Source: Sipunculus nudus
Taxonomy: Eukaryota; Annelida; Sipuncula; Golfingiida; Sipunculidae
Length of the DNA: 64,000 nt
Assembly: GCA_026874595.1 (NCBI GenBank)
Contig: CM049316.1
Coordinates: 20,481,839-20,545,838 of the forward strand
Direction: 5' to 3'
The notes under the pieces were generated by a model, which was given only the letters and a program-made list of their open reading frames with translations, did not search any database and was not told where the DNA came from. The translations under genes were made by a program, and so were the position numbers. Shown piece after piece: positions 23,400 to 34,950 of this stretch; positions within the stretch are counted from its first letter, which is position 1, and each line of letters starts with the position of its first letter.

Positions 23400-23727
23400 A
23401 TATAGTTAATAGTTCTGACTGACACACAATGCAGATGTCATATAACGTAAACCACATACATTTGTGCCCAATGTCAATTTCATATTATGTGACGTCACTG
23501 GGTGGCAACGTTAATAATAGAATCACTGCATTAACAATCGGCACACAGTGCCGATTGCGAAAACCACCTAACAATATTAATAACACCCAATTATCTAAAC
23601 AACCGCAAATGAGAAGAAACAAACAAATTAAGGATACATGCGGGGACCTTTCAACATTACTGCATACGTTATTGAAATTCCGTCTTCAATTCATTCTCGC
23701 AAACTCTGAGAAACTCTGTCCGTAAAG
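23400..23727 (+). promoter_or_regulatory. Upstream region and probable non-coding leader exon of the first TLR
   Basis: A perfect CRE-like palindrome TGACGTCA lies at 23490-23497. The leader ends with CTGTCCGTAAAG followed by the splice donor GTAAGA (GT at 23728). A matching acceptor, TTTATTTTCAG, ends at 24207, giving an intron of about 480 bp before the coding exon. The second TLR has the same arrangement: ATTCATTCCTCG..., donor AAG|GTAAGATG, and an intron of about 420 bp. The two leaders also share ATTCATTC and ACACAATGCAGAT words. No clear TATA box is seen here. Confidence 0.4.
23535..23557. other. Perfect 10-bp hairpin in the first TLR's upstream region
   Basis: CAATCGGCAC-ACA-GTGCCGATTG is a perfect inverted repeat with a 3-nt loop. 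It could be a protein-binding palindrome or an RNA hairpin in the leader. Confidence 0.5.
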
Positions 23728-24442
23728 GTAAGATTGACATTATTATTTCACATTAAACATTTTCCATTAAAACACTTTCTACTTGTTTTAAAAGTGAAGT
23801 TAATACGCCATCCTTTCTCTAAGTTTTACCTATCAGTTACCCATGTTTGTTTTGGATGGATTGATGGATGGATGGACAGCTCTCAAGGCTACAGTGTTTA
23901 CTTTAAAAAACAGTCGCCTGTGAAATTAATAAACAAACTCAGTGATACATCAAGGTTCCTGCCTCCTGTAAACTGTCAGCCTTTTAGCGGATACCAGAAC
24001 ACTAGAACAAGCAATGATCAGGACGTGCAGGCCGTAGTTTGCGTGATAAAATGCAAATCATCAGACTTTCTTCGATTTTATAAATGTCTACATTTTTATA
24101 AAGTCCTCGAAATGTAAGTTAAATAACCTACAGGATAAATAGTTTATACTACAATAGTTTGTTTGAATGTTAGTATCATCAAATTAATTTATAAGGTTTA
24201 TTTTCAGTGAATTGTTTGGTGAAACAGAGGAATTCAACTGTTGTTTACTAGAGTGTTCAGATATATTTATTACAACAAAATATAATCGTTTGCCTCGTAT
24301 TCAGCAGAACATGTACATTGAATAAGACATAGACGGTTACATATGGCCCAATGAGATCAACAAACACCATTACGTGTACACAGACAGAACGCACGATCTC
24401 GGTAGTGTGTTTTTCCTAAAAACCAGGGGGATAAAGAGAAAG

Positions 24443-26862
24443 ATGCGGAACATTATTGTGATCGTAGTTACTACTTTTTTAATAGGTGATATAATCTGCA
24501 ATGTTACTCAGAGATATAAATGTTCAGCATGTGATTGCAGACGCAACGGTAACTCTATCACTGTATCTTGTGATGACAAGGGACTGACGGATATACCAAA
24601 CCTCTGTCAAGACAATGTGACGAAATTTATTCTCAGCGATAACCAAATAACTCGAATTAAGGATTTTTCATTTGTAAAATGCTTTAATTAAGAGACATTA
24701 TATTTGGGTGCGTGCGAAATCCGAACGCTGGATGAAAGAGCTTTTGAAGGACTGGTTCGGTTACGTTTTCTTGATCTCAGCTACAATAACATTGGTTCAG
24801 ATGCTGAAATACTGATGTTGGATGTATTCAAACCACTGATAAATTTAGAAACTTTGGATATGTCTCACAACTTTCAACTGGGTCAAAATAAATATCGCGT
24901 TTTGACAAATATGATGTCGTCTCTACCAAAGATACGGTTACATTCGTTAACGTTGACAAATGTTGCATCGTCTAGTGTATTTTCCGATAATGATATCACG
25001 GTTACACTTCTAGAATCTATCAGGACGCCTTCTCTAAGGATACTTTATCTCAGTGGAAATAGGATCGCATATATTCCTAGATTTCTCACTATTTATACGC
25101 CAACTTTGGAAGAGCTTTATCTCAGCGCCAATCACCTCTATTTGTTTTCATTTCTTTTGGGCCTTGAGCGTCTCAGAACTTTAGATTTAAGCTACCAAAC
25201 ACCGAGCGCAATTACAAATCATATTCAAAGAAAGAAATCTTTTGATGAAAATCATACTCGGCTCAAAACTCCGAAGTATTTTTTTTTTAGGACAACATGG
25301 GGATTTTGAGATTACATTGGACTATATGGAAGTTGATAATACTAAGGAAGACGTAACTGAAACACATTACTATACCATTCCATGGCCCGCCAATCTTACT
25401 TATCTCAATGCTGCTGAAATTGTTGATTATGGCATCATTAAAAGCTCTGTGCATTTCATTTTGTACATTAGAAAAAGTATACAAAATATAAACATAGTAT
25501 TATCTTTTAACCGTTTAATCGAGTTCTTGGGAAAAATAGAGGTGTGTAATCCAGTGTCCGGTATTACCCTCGATTTATTAAACAACCAAATCCGGAATAT
25601 TCCGAAAAATTCCTTGGGGCCGAAGGTGGCTTCAGCCATTGTTTCTTTAAATTTGGAAAACAACCATCGTGGAGGAATGATAACGGAAGACGGTGGACCT
25701 TTATACTACTTTCCAAATCTAAGAGACATCGATCTTACATCGAAAAACATCTTTCACATTTCGCCATTCGCTTTCAACCGTTCAAAAAAACTACAATTGG
25801 AAAGTTTGATCCTGAGGAATAACTACTTGCATGACATTCCAACTGGCATAAACACATTGCAATATTTACATATTTTAGATCTTTCCAGAAATCACATTCA
25901 GTACCTAAAACGGAATGTGCTCTCACAAGTGACTAGTATAGTTAAAAGAGCCAAGGCAGGAGAGAAGAATTTTCGCTTGGATTTGAGTGGCAATCCTTTA
26001 GAATGTTCATGTTGTGCTTTACTTTTCCTAAGATGGTTGTCCACTATTCGACATAATCTTAAAAATATCGAGACTACAACTTGTAGTCTGCAAGGAACAC
26101 ATATTTCTATTTCTAAATTGCATTTAGAAATTTTGCCTCATCTAGAGAAACATTGCATCAGTTTCCAGTGGTTGTTTGTAATCGCAGGTGTTCTTGTTTG
26201 CATTGCCGTTTGTCTGACAGTATCAGTGATTGCATATAGGCACAGATGGGATATCAAGTATTTCTGCATTCGTCTTAAAATCCGGCGCGAATTGTACGCT
26301 GAATTAACCGAAGAAGACATAGCCTTTCACTATGATGCCTTCGTAGCCTACAGCGAGAGGGATTTTTCTTGGGTAGAGGATCACCTTATCCCAAATCATG
26401 AAGAAGGAGAGCCGGCTCTTCGTCTGTGTGTCCATCACAGAGATTTTGAAAAAGGGTGGCCGATTAAAGAAAATATTCTTCGAAGTATATCTTCGAGCCG
26501 CATAACGATAATTGTGGTATCACGGCATTTTATGAGAAGTGGTTGGTGCAAATTTGAAATGCACATGGTTCGGATCCCTCACGATTGACAGGGGCGTGGA
26601 TTATCTTATTATTATTTTGCTCGAGGAACTTCCAGTGGCTGAAATGCCGCGAGCACTGTTAGCTATTAGGAGACGTCACACTTATCTCAGGTGGCCAGGG
26701 GAGGATATGTTGGACAATGTTCCAGTATTTTGGTCACGTGTGCGGTCCGCTCTTGGTCAGCACACAAAAAAATATTTATCCATTAGAGTGTTTGATTCGG
26801 TCCCTGCAACATACACACGGATATATGTGTGTGTATGTCTGTGTGATTGTGTGTATGTGTGA
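24443..26862 (+). pseudogene. Toll-like receptor 1 of the cluster: one stop and two frameshifts
   Basis: The likely start is the ATG at 24443 (MRNIIVIVVTTFLIGDIIC, a signal peptide), not the earlier in-frame ATG at 24374. An N-terminal Cys cap (YKCSACDC...LCQDN) and about a dozen leucine-rich repeats (LRRs) follow. The single C-terminal cap is NPLECSC...HC, with a transmembrane helix around LFVIAGVLVCIAVCLTVSVI, then a TIR domain with box 1 YDAFVAYSERD, box 2 LCVHHRDFEKGWP and box 3 FW. This is the single-cysteine-cluster TLR plan, a surface or endosomal sensor that signals through MyD88-type adaptors. Lesions: TAA at 24689-24691 within the second LRR; a frame change at the T10 run 25279-25288; a one-base insertion at about 26573-26585 inside the TIR. 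The C-terminus runs into a TG-rich repeat. Sequencing error could explain the T-run shift but not the in-frame stop. Confidence 0.85.
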
Positions 26863-27692
26863 AATGCTCTGCATATGGTCTTTTGTATGTATATTTCAAA
26901 CTCTTTGTGAATTGTGTTTTTAAATTTATTGTGGATCACTATAAGATATACCATTTTATAGACCTTGATTCAAATTTCAAAAGAAATGCTTCATCATGTT
27001 TGAAAGAGCCTGCTGAATTTTTACTTATCTCGTCACACAGTAAAGTTGCATGGATCTGAATTTATATAAAAGAGTTGTGTACATTTGCAGGCATATTCTT
27101 TTTAATACTTACAGGAAACGTAAAGGCGTAGATGGGTGCCGATTATAGAGATGCTGTGTGTCGCGATATAAACAAAATTGTTAGTAAATGTATTAGATAA
27201 TAAAGGCATGTGCTATTCTTTCAACCAGACGTATTGGGCATTTCGGTCCTGGTCAATGGAATGCGTAAAGGTATTTAACATAAACATCTGGACACCTGTG
27301 ATACCAACACTAAGCATACCATTGGACTGCAGGAAAATATAAATCAATTCTGGTAGCAGACTTTAGATGAAGCTGTAAGATATCTCATAGGTCAGGTATT
27401 TTATTGAATATGGTCGAATTTATAGCCTGATGTTGTTATTACCGCAAATGCTGCTGATTTAAGCTGGAAACGTCCGTGTTGGTTTGCCATCCCGGAATAT
27501 GTGACACACATGTTGAAATATATATTTGACCGTGCATCATGCTCATCCTTGGGAAATATTGCTCTAATTGTAGTACTATCACACTGCTTTTTATAAAAAA
27601 ATAAACACATTTTGTTATAAATCTCTACTCTCTTTGTGTCAACATTTGTGAATATAAAGAGTGCCCCATACAAAGGCTTTCAATGTTTCTCA

Positions 27693-27694
<2 letters not shown>
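26863..27694. other. No gene seen (3' flank of the first TLR)
   Basis: A TGTGTG-rich start, then AT-rich DNA. Frames here lack domains. Confidence 0.45.
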
Positions 27695-27763
<69 letters not shown>

Positions 27764-27764
27764 A
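27695..27764. repeat. (TA)n microsatellite
   Basis: About 70 bases of TA with one interruption. Confidence 0.95.
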
Positions 27765-29549
27765 GCTACACAGATTTCCAGTACAGTTTGTGAACTATGT
27801 GGACGTAAAGTTGAATCTAGATGGTCGAGCTGATCAATTCATCCTTGCCAGGCCGTTGAAAATAGGAGCAGGCAGGATGTAGAGCCTTTTCACTACACTC
27901 CTTCTCTAGACCTTTGGCCTTTCGATAGCTGGGATGCATTTCTCTCAGTGCCAATGCTGTTTATCCGATGGGCATGGTACTTTAACGTGTTTCACAATGG
28001 TAGTACCACTCCTAACCTTTGAATGAAAATATTATGCTTTTCTTCACAGGTCCTGTAGTTTTTGTCGGCGCCTAGAGTTATCGATGAAATGCAGGACACC
28101 TAGGGTCAACCTTGTTCGGGCATTTGAAGAAAAATGTTTCAAATTACTTTAGTGTGTATTCAAATAAAAACCGCCTTGTAATGAAGTTTTCATTATTTAG
28201 CCGGCTGTACAGTCTTTTTCTGTTTATATACGTTTGTGCATGCAAAAGAAAACGAGTTTTAGTATATGTTAATGTGCAATAAAACTGAACTCCTTGTATC
28301 AGTAGCAACTTTATTGATGTGTTTGAGTAATGACCATATTTTGGAGCAAAGGGGGTCTGAGGAAGGTAAAAACAAGTCAAGCACTTAAACGTAACACACA
28401 GCGCCTCAAATTGTAACCAACAAAGCAGAAAATAAAGCCCTGAATAGTACAGTTAATGTACTTAAGCCTGAAAGCAATGCAATAAACCAGCAGATTACGT
28501 TATTTAAGGAATCATTATTTAACTCAGAAAGACACAATCGAGAATAAAACTTGTCCTCTTTGACATCCCAGTACAATAAATGATGACTGTTACGTGTCGC
28601 TAACATACCATCCGCTGTCACCACGCAACAAACTCAAATAAAGAAAGACTCACAAAGTGACTGATAATATTTATAATATGTACAATAATAGAAATTGTTC
28701 GTTCCAGTTGCATAAAAAAGACTGTTCCAAGTGAGACACTCATTTTTAAATCAAACAGGAAACTTAGCGTCGAGGTGTCTCCAATCAGCGAATCACATCG
28801 TCCAAATGAAACACCTGGGGCTGCGGAGGAGCTGTTCACAAATCACAATACGTTTAACCGGTATCAGTCCATTCGAAACGAATTAAAGGATAACATCCTG
28901 AACCAGGCCTGGCAAGAAATCATAACAGTTCGGAATATAAGTGTTGCCCACACGAGATCGGGCGCATGGTGTTTTTATACGAGAAACGTTCGGGTTCAGT
29001 ACAAGTTTGTTGGCTGAATAATAAAAGTTCGGGTTCATCTTCTGTGTTACAACTGTTGATATGTTGTTTTCTGCGGTTGTTCCGCTTTACTGGTCTCCGC
29101 TCGATCATACTCTTGTGTCGTTCTGGCACTGGCTGAAAAGCTTTATTGTAGTCTCCCTGCCTTAGTCTACGGAGTCACAGTGACACCAGCACATTACTGT
29201 TAACATATTGTGGCAAAGAATAAGGCCTACAAACGATTTTGAAATCCACGATGCACTGGAATCTATTGAACATGCTCATAGAACAGGAAAAACAAAATAT
29301 GGGGATCATAGATATATCAAAAACATATAGATACTCCAGAAAATGCAATACAAAATGGTTATCACAGTTCAAGATATCGATTTGTGCCATGGATAATTCG
29401 AGACATATATTAACACAATATCAGCAGAGCTAGGTATTTTTCTATATTACATTGTAAATCACAAGTTGACCCAGCTAAGTTTTTTTCTATATTATATTGT
29501 AAATCACAAGTGACCTTGAATCCATTTCCGTACAATTTAAATATTGTTA
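27765..29549. other. No gene seen; small tandem duplication near its end
   Basis: Several frames of 64-80 codons on both strands have no recognisable domain. At about 29433-29515 the phrase TTTTTCTATATTACATTGTA, followed by AATCACAAGT, occurs twice in tandem. Confidence 0.4.
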
Positions 29550-29720
29550 ATTTACGTAAATGTACTTTTGCGAAGAGGACGAGGAAACTTTGGTTCGTTT
29601 ATTTTGGGAATGTTCATTCAAAGCCTTGCTATGGTCAAATATTCAGACAAACTCAGTGAACAATATTCCAGAGATCTATAATCACATTTATCCATCCAAG
29701 AATTATTATTGCATAAATTA
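29550..29720 (+). pseudogene. Fragment of a LINE reverse-transcriptase C-terminus
   Basis: A TGTACTTTT.GC word is followed by the frame EEDEETLVRLFWECSF and ALLWSNIQTN, ending at a TAG near 29720. This matches the C-terminal zinc-binding-like motif of many LINE ORF2 proteins (C..C...ET..HLFWEC.....W). A one-base change separates the first Cys pair from the rest. No upstream reverse-transcriptase frame remains. Confidence 0.5.
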
Positions 29721-30770
29721 GTATCGAATATATGATATTATAATGATGTCGGATCTTTAACATTATCTGCCATTAATGAAAAATCATTTGAGTTCATCAT
29801 ATTCCCTTGGGTCCGCAGTCAATAAGTAAGATTTTATGCGCATATTATTCGATATATACTTTTTTAATATTATAATCGTAAACCCTGTGCATTGTTTTTA
29901 CATCGTTATAATATGGAACCGTCGAGTAAAACTAAGATGTCGGAAATAGGGAAATTTTTAAAATATAAGCTAAACACGATAGGGAGAAGAGGTGTTCAAG
30001 GTTTGTAGCTCTTTTATGACTTATTTAGCCCTAATATGTGGGTATTTTTGAGGTAATTGGCATTTGCTAAGAATAAAGTAAAATTCCTGAACATTGGGAA
30101 ACTCCATTACCCAGTTGTAATTAAGTGTATCTTTCTTAATTTATCGTCGCCCAATATAACCCATCCTGTGTCTGGAGACATATGAATAGAAAACAAAAAA
30201 CAAGAACCTGTAATAGGATGACTATTTACCACCTGCTTAAATTCTAGGAGGACAAGTATTACATTTATTTAAAAAATCGGTTAAAGTTAAGTCTTTGGTA
30301 GGAGACAGGACCAGTTGTGCTTGTGGTTTAAATCTTGCGTGTGTTCTAATTTATAAACCAATTTTCATTAAGCTACCAAGTAACCTCCTATTCATTACCT
30401 ATCAATTATATAGTCAAATCAATTATCCTTAATTAACATTCACCTATCTTAATAAAAACAAAGGAATCGTGCATAATTTCTCTTTCCAATTATAAAGCAA
30501 CCTAATTTCTACATATTATCTATATAAATCATATAAATTAACAATTTAATACATTGGTCCTTGATATACAATGCAGAAGAACTGCTGTTACAAACAATGG
30601 TGTAAAAACATTAGTATTTGATGTGCAATCTAATCTTGCAAAAACCACTGGCGGTTATGTACAATGCCACTTTCTTGCGATATCGGTACCCATTGGCTAT
30701 ATACTAATTACATAAAAACTACATTAGCATCCGATACACAATGCAGATCACATGACGCAACACGAAAAGT
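29721..30770. other. No gene seen
   Basis: AT-rich DNA, possibly the LINE 3' tail and then unique sequence. Confidence 0.4.
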
Positions 30771-30774
30771 TTTT

Positions 30775-30849
30775 TATATAACTTAGCTGCAGGAGTGACA
30801 AAACATTCATTCCTCGAAGCACACACAAACGCTTTAAAGCTCTGTTAAG
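30775..30849 (+). promoter_or_regulatory. TATA box and short leader exon of the second TLR
   Basis: TATATAA at 30775-30781 is followed by a short leader ending CTCTGTTAAG, then the donor GTAAGA (GT at 30850). An acceptor (TATTTTCTGTTAACAG) ends at 31271, shortly before the coding start at 31411. The layout parallels the first TLR gene. Confidence 0.4.
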
Positions 30850-31410
30850 GTAAGATGTTACAGACTTACATAATATCTGGCAATGATAAATGTGCCATAC
30901 ACGTGCTATTCCTGTATGTATGCATGATTATTACATGAACTCTCATAGAGAAGGAGCTGTAAATCATTTGTAAAGTGTTAAAACACATATGGAGTATGGA
31001 TTTTAAACATGTCGTTAAAACATATTCCAGATACCAAAAGAAACAGACAAGCAGTTAATAGCAAGGGTTACACCTTTCATGACCAAATATGGTATTTTAT
31101 CAATGTGAATAGTTCCTTATACCTACTATCTATAACTTCAGATATGATTTATTTAATATCAATAGCCAGAAGGAAAACACTTCATCTTATAAATTTAGGT
31201 ATGATTAATATGTGGACAAATATGCATTTATATACTCATATATGCATATTTAATCTATTTTCTGTTAACAGAGGACGTCACATGATACTTTACAGGAAAT
31301 TCAGCTGATCACTCTATTAATCGCATATGGTATAACGTGAGCGATAACCTTCGAAACAGGAACCAAATAGCGAGAACAACACAAATACCATAATTGAAAT
31401 ACACGTAAAA

Positions 31411-33858
31411 ATGTGGAAAATTATGATGATATTGACTGCTCTTACGGTTGCCCTGATCAGTACTAGGGCTTAATCATTTAACTGCTCAAAATGTAATTGC
31501 ACAAGCGATGGCAGCTCCATCATTGTAAACTGTAATTCTAAGGACTATTGGATATAACTGACCTCTGCCAGGATAATGTGACGATGTTTTTACTCTCTGG
31601 AAACGAAATAGGTCAAATTAAGAACTTCTCATTTGTTAAATGCACAAATGTAGAGGTATTAAATTTGCAAAAGTCTCAAATTTATTTTCTGGAGGATAGA
31701 TCTCTCGAGGGCCTAGCTCGTTTGCGTCTCCTTTATCTTAACCACAATTACCTTGGGTCGGGTGACGAATTGATAATGTCGAACGTCTTTACACCGCTCG
31801 AGAATTTAGAAGATTTAGACATGTCTTACAATCAACACCTGGGCGAGAATGAATATTAGATTTTAACTTCGATGCTGCTCACTTTGCCAAAAAGAAGATT
31901 AAGATCCTTAATGTTAACACATATTGCATCGTCGTGTGTCTTTTCAAAACATGACATTACGCTTAAACTCCTTGAATCTATGAAGACGCCATTTCTTAGG
32001 ATACTTGATCTCAGTGGAAATAGGATTGCATCCTTCTCTCGCGTTCTTGCTGTTTATACTCCACACCTCGAAGAACTTTATCTCAGGCACCACCACCTCT
32101 TTATATATTTATTTCTTCTAGGTCTTGAACATCTTAGGGTTTTAGATATAAGTTTCCAAACGACAACAACTGCACTTACAAATTAAAACAAAAAGGGAAA
32201 ATCTGGCAAGGAAAACGTTTCTTGGCCACCTAATCGGAGAGATATCATAGAATAACATTATTGCCATCCAAAGTTTCAGAGAAAATGGAACAAGAAGGGA
32301 ACCGTTCTTGACAATACGGAAGCCTTTCTTATTAAAGTTTTTTCTATTTTATTCCGTGGCCTAATAATCTCACAATTTTAAGTGCTGTTGAAACCTTTGA
32401 CCTCGGCATAGTAAAGCCCATTGCCGGGTTATTTTATTAAACCAACCCAATATGAATAATGTGTATATAAACTTGTCGTTAAACCGATTGATTGATTTCA
32501 TGGGCAAAATAGAGATATGTTATCCAGCTTCTGGCGTCCATTTAAATCTGTCAAATAACAAAATAAGAAATATTCCGATATATTCCTTGGGACCAAAGGC
32601 AATTTCTGCCATTGTTTTCCTATATTTATGCCACAATAATCTTGGAGAAATGATAGCAAAAAACGGTGGTCGTCTATCCTACTTTCCACATCTGGAAGTC
32701 ATTGATCTCACTTTAAACAACATATTTCATATTTCGCCGAGTGCTTTTAACGGCTCAAATGAGCTCCATTTAGAAAGCCTGGTCCTGAGAAACAATTACT
32801 TGGTTGATATTCCAAATAACATTAACACTTTGAAGAACCTGACAAGTTTGGACTTGTCGAACAACCGCATCCTGTACCTGAAACGGAATGTGTTATCACA
32901 ACTAACAATTATAATCAAAAGAGCCAAGGGATAGGGAAGGAGGTATAGCCTGGACTTGAGTGGCAATCCTCTTGAATGTTCATGTGCTGCTTTGCATTTC
33001 CTAAGATGGCTGTACATATTTCGAAATAATCTCCAAAATGTTCAGAAGACTTTTTGTGGACTTCATGGAAAACAGACACCTTTCTCTAAATTACAAACGG
33101 ATATTTTGCCTCATCTTGAAAAACATTGTATTAGTTTACAATGGATGATTGTTATCGCAGGTATTCTTGTCAGCAAAGTAGTTTGTTTGACGATATCTGT
33201 GATTGTGTATCGGCACAGATGGGACATCAATTATTTCTGCATACGTCTAAAAATTCAGCGAGAACTCTACGCGGAATTATTCGAAGAAGACGGCGCCTTT
33301 CAATATGAAGCCTTTGTTGCCTTCAATGAGGGAGATTTTTCCTGGGTCGACGATCGTCTTATTCCAAACCTTGAAGAAGGAGAGTCTCAATTTCGGCTGT
33401 GTGTTCACCACAGAGATTTCGAAATTGGATGGCCAATTGAAGAAAATATTCTTCGCAGTATATCGACCAGTCGCAAAACAATAATTGTGCTATCACAACA
33501 TTTTGTTCGCAGTGGTTGGTGTAAATTTGAAATGCACATGGCTCGGATTCACATGATGGAAAGGGGTGTAGATAAACTTATTGTTGTTTTGCTTGAGGAA
33601 ATTACGATCGCTGACATGCCGCGCACTCTAGTGGCCATTCTGAGACGACATACATATCTCGTTTGGCCAGGGGAAGATATGATTGACAAAGTTCCTGCAT
33701 TTTGGTCACTTCTGCGGTCTGCTCTGGACGAGACACCCGGATATATTCACATGATCTTTGATTATTTTAAAAGTAGTACCGTCTTATTTTGCAAGTGTAA
33801 TATAATCTGTGAAACCGCGTTTACCCATCGTTTGTATCGTCGTATACCCAATTTATGA
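31411..33858 (+). pseudogene. Toll-like receptor 2 of the cluster: heavily broken ectodomain, open TIR
   Basis: Same plan as its neighbours. The start MWKIMMILTALTVALISTRA is a signal peptide, but TAA (31471-31473) stops it at codon 21. The frame shifts by one near 31545. TAG at 31857-31859 interrupts an LRR at the position of an Arg in the first TLR, and TAA at 32184-32186 and several shifts between 32187 and 32455 follow. TAG at 32932-32934 then precedes the C-terminal Cys cap. The remaining 300 codons (32956-33858) are fully open. LRR text such as LNLSNNKIRNIPIYSLGP is still easily read and close to the first TLR, so the decay is recent relative to the duplication. A head-to-tail duplication with the first TLR is likely. 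Confidence 0.85.
32956..33858 (+). CDS. Open LRRCT-transmembrane-TIR frame within the second TLR
   Basis: This 300-residue frame holds the C-terminal Cys cap (NPLECSC, residues 3-10), a transmembrane helix (about 63-84, WMIVIAGILVSKVVCLTISV) and a basic stop-transfer region (RHRW). The complete TIR runs from about residue 116: box 1 YEAFVAFNEGD, box 2 RLCVHHRDFEIGWPIEENI and box 3 FW at 249-250. A ~45-residue tail follows that is not shared with the other two. It lacks a signal peptide, so if expressed it would be an ectodomain-less TIR membrane protein. It may simply be the undamaged end of a pseudogene; no separate promoter is visible. Confidence 0.4.
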   Translation: MSGNPLECSCAALHFLRWLYIFRNNLQNVQKTFCGLHGKQTPFSKLQTDILPHLEKHCISLQWMIVIAGILVSKVVCLTISVIVYRHRWDINYFCIRLKIQRELYAELFEEDGAFQYEAFVAFNEGDFSWVDDRLIPNLEEGESQFRLCVHHRDFEIGWPIEENILRSISTSRKTIIVLSQHFVRSGWCKFEMHMARIHMMERGVDKLIVVLLEEITIADMPRTLVAILRRHTYLVWPGEDMIDKVPAFWSLLRSALDETPGYIHMIFDYFKSSTVLFCKCNIICETAFTHRLYRRIPNL

Positions 33859-34476
33859 GTGATATAGCTCATGCTTGATCAAAGTAGTCAGTCGGTTAAT
33901 TTCCAGTTTATCCATGTCTTATAACGTTCCTATTGTGATTGTAATTGATTTGAATGCCGATGAATATCGTGTGTCTCATTTCTTTTATTTTTCTTACCTG
34001 TGAACTCGACTTCGACAAAAAATGACATATCGGCATCGTACATTCTTTGCGGGTATAAGCTTACGTTCATATGGCGTCATCAATATGCTAACAAGGAAAA
34101 TTCATTTTTAAATTTTAAAATCCTTTGACCGTTTGACGGGAAAAATTATTAAGTTTACTTGTTGTATTTGCTTGAACAAACGCCCTGGCGTTTATTTTTT
34201 TCAGACCTTGCTTTGCCCGACGTCTGAACAAGGCCGGCTTCTATTTATTTTTAAAAATGTTTGGCTCGTCCGACAAAACAAAAAAAAAAGAACACGTACA
34301 TTCACTACTTAGTCTTAGGGACACAATTGAAAGCATCGGCGGTACACGAAATGTGTTTAGGTAATTTAAGATGCCATAGGGATATGGGACACGCACATTC
34401 TCCACAATACGCGCCGTTATAAGAACTTACGGAGAATTTTACGGCCATTTTTTTCACATCAGGTGCAGTTGGTAAC

Positions 34477-34479
<3 letters not shown>
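33859..34479. other. No gene seen (3' flank of the second TLR)
   Basis: AT-rich DNA; no poly(A) signal is clear enough to call. Confidence 0.45.
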
Positions 34480-34564
<85 letters not shown>

Positions 34565-34573
34565 GATATATAT
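34480..34573. repeat. (TA)n microsatellite
   Basis: About 90 bases of TA with minor interruptions. Confidence 0.95.
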
Positions 34574-34615
34574 TCAAAATGCTCTAGGCCAGTATCCAGA
34601 TGACGTTTCCCCAAC

Positions 34616-34828
34616 ATGTCTGGACCCAAAGCAGACAACACCCGCAAGAAAATGATCAAACTCCTTTCCCATGTTTGGTTAAACATAACCATTGAAACTA
34701 ACCTGACCTACACAAATTTTTTAGACAATTTCTTAACAATTGACCTCCAAAACGACATTTTCTACCCTTACAGAAAACCAAACAATGATCCGCTCTATAT
34801 CCAAGCGCAATCCAATTTTAAAACCTAA
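34616..34828 (+). pseudogene. Retroelement reverse-transcriptase fragment
   Basis: The 70-codon frame reads DNTRKKMIKLLSHVWLNITI, a FLD..LTIDLQND segment, then FYPYRKPNNDPLYIQAQSNF. This matches the thumb-side segment of a multicopy retroelement RT, known from cnidarians and molluscs with the motif FLDVTFDL..GTYYPYRKPNN.PLYI...SNHPP. The fragment stops just before the usual HPP and has no RT core upstream, where (TA)n begins. Penelope-like or related origin is possible; I do not assign it. Confidence 0.55.
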
Positions 34829-34884
34829 CATTCATACAATATTCAACGTGCCCGCTCATCCACCCCCGCGAGGATCCGCTAGAC

Positions 34885-34950
34885 ATACTTACCTGATCAG
34901 GTAGTTGCTCTCTCACCCCATGGTGAGTTTGGCGAGTCGAGTCCACTTGG
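34885..34950 (+). other. U1 snRNA 5'-end-like sequence followed by hairpins (candidate)
   Basis: ATACTTACCTG (34885-34895) is identical to the conserved first 11 nt of U1 snRNA. It overlaps a perfect 14-bp palindrome, TACCTGATCAGGTA (34890-34903), and is followed by a CTCACC-CCAT-GGTGAG hairpin. The rest does not match U1: no Sm site and no GCACTCC-like loop is seen. A degraded U1-derived sequence or coincidence are both possible. Confidence 0.2.

Noticed and set aside
24689-24691. Programmed stop-codon readthrough or selenocysteine as an explanation of the TLR stops
   Set aside because: The stops differ in type and position between copies (TAA, TAG), none is TGA, and frameshifts are present as well; ordinary decay is simpler.
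25287-25663. Minus-strand frames over the first TLR
   Set aside because: Antisense shadows of LRR coding sequence.
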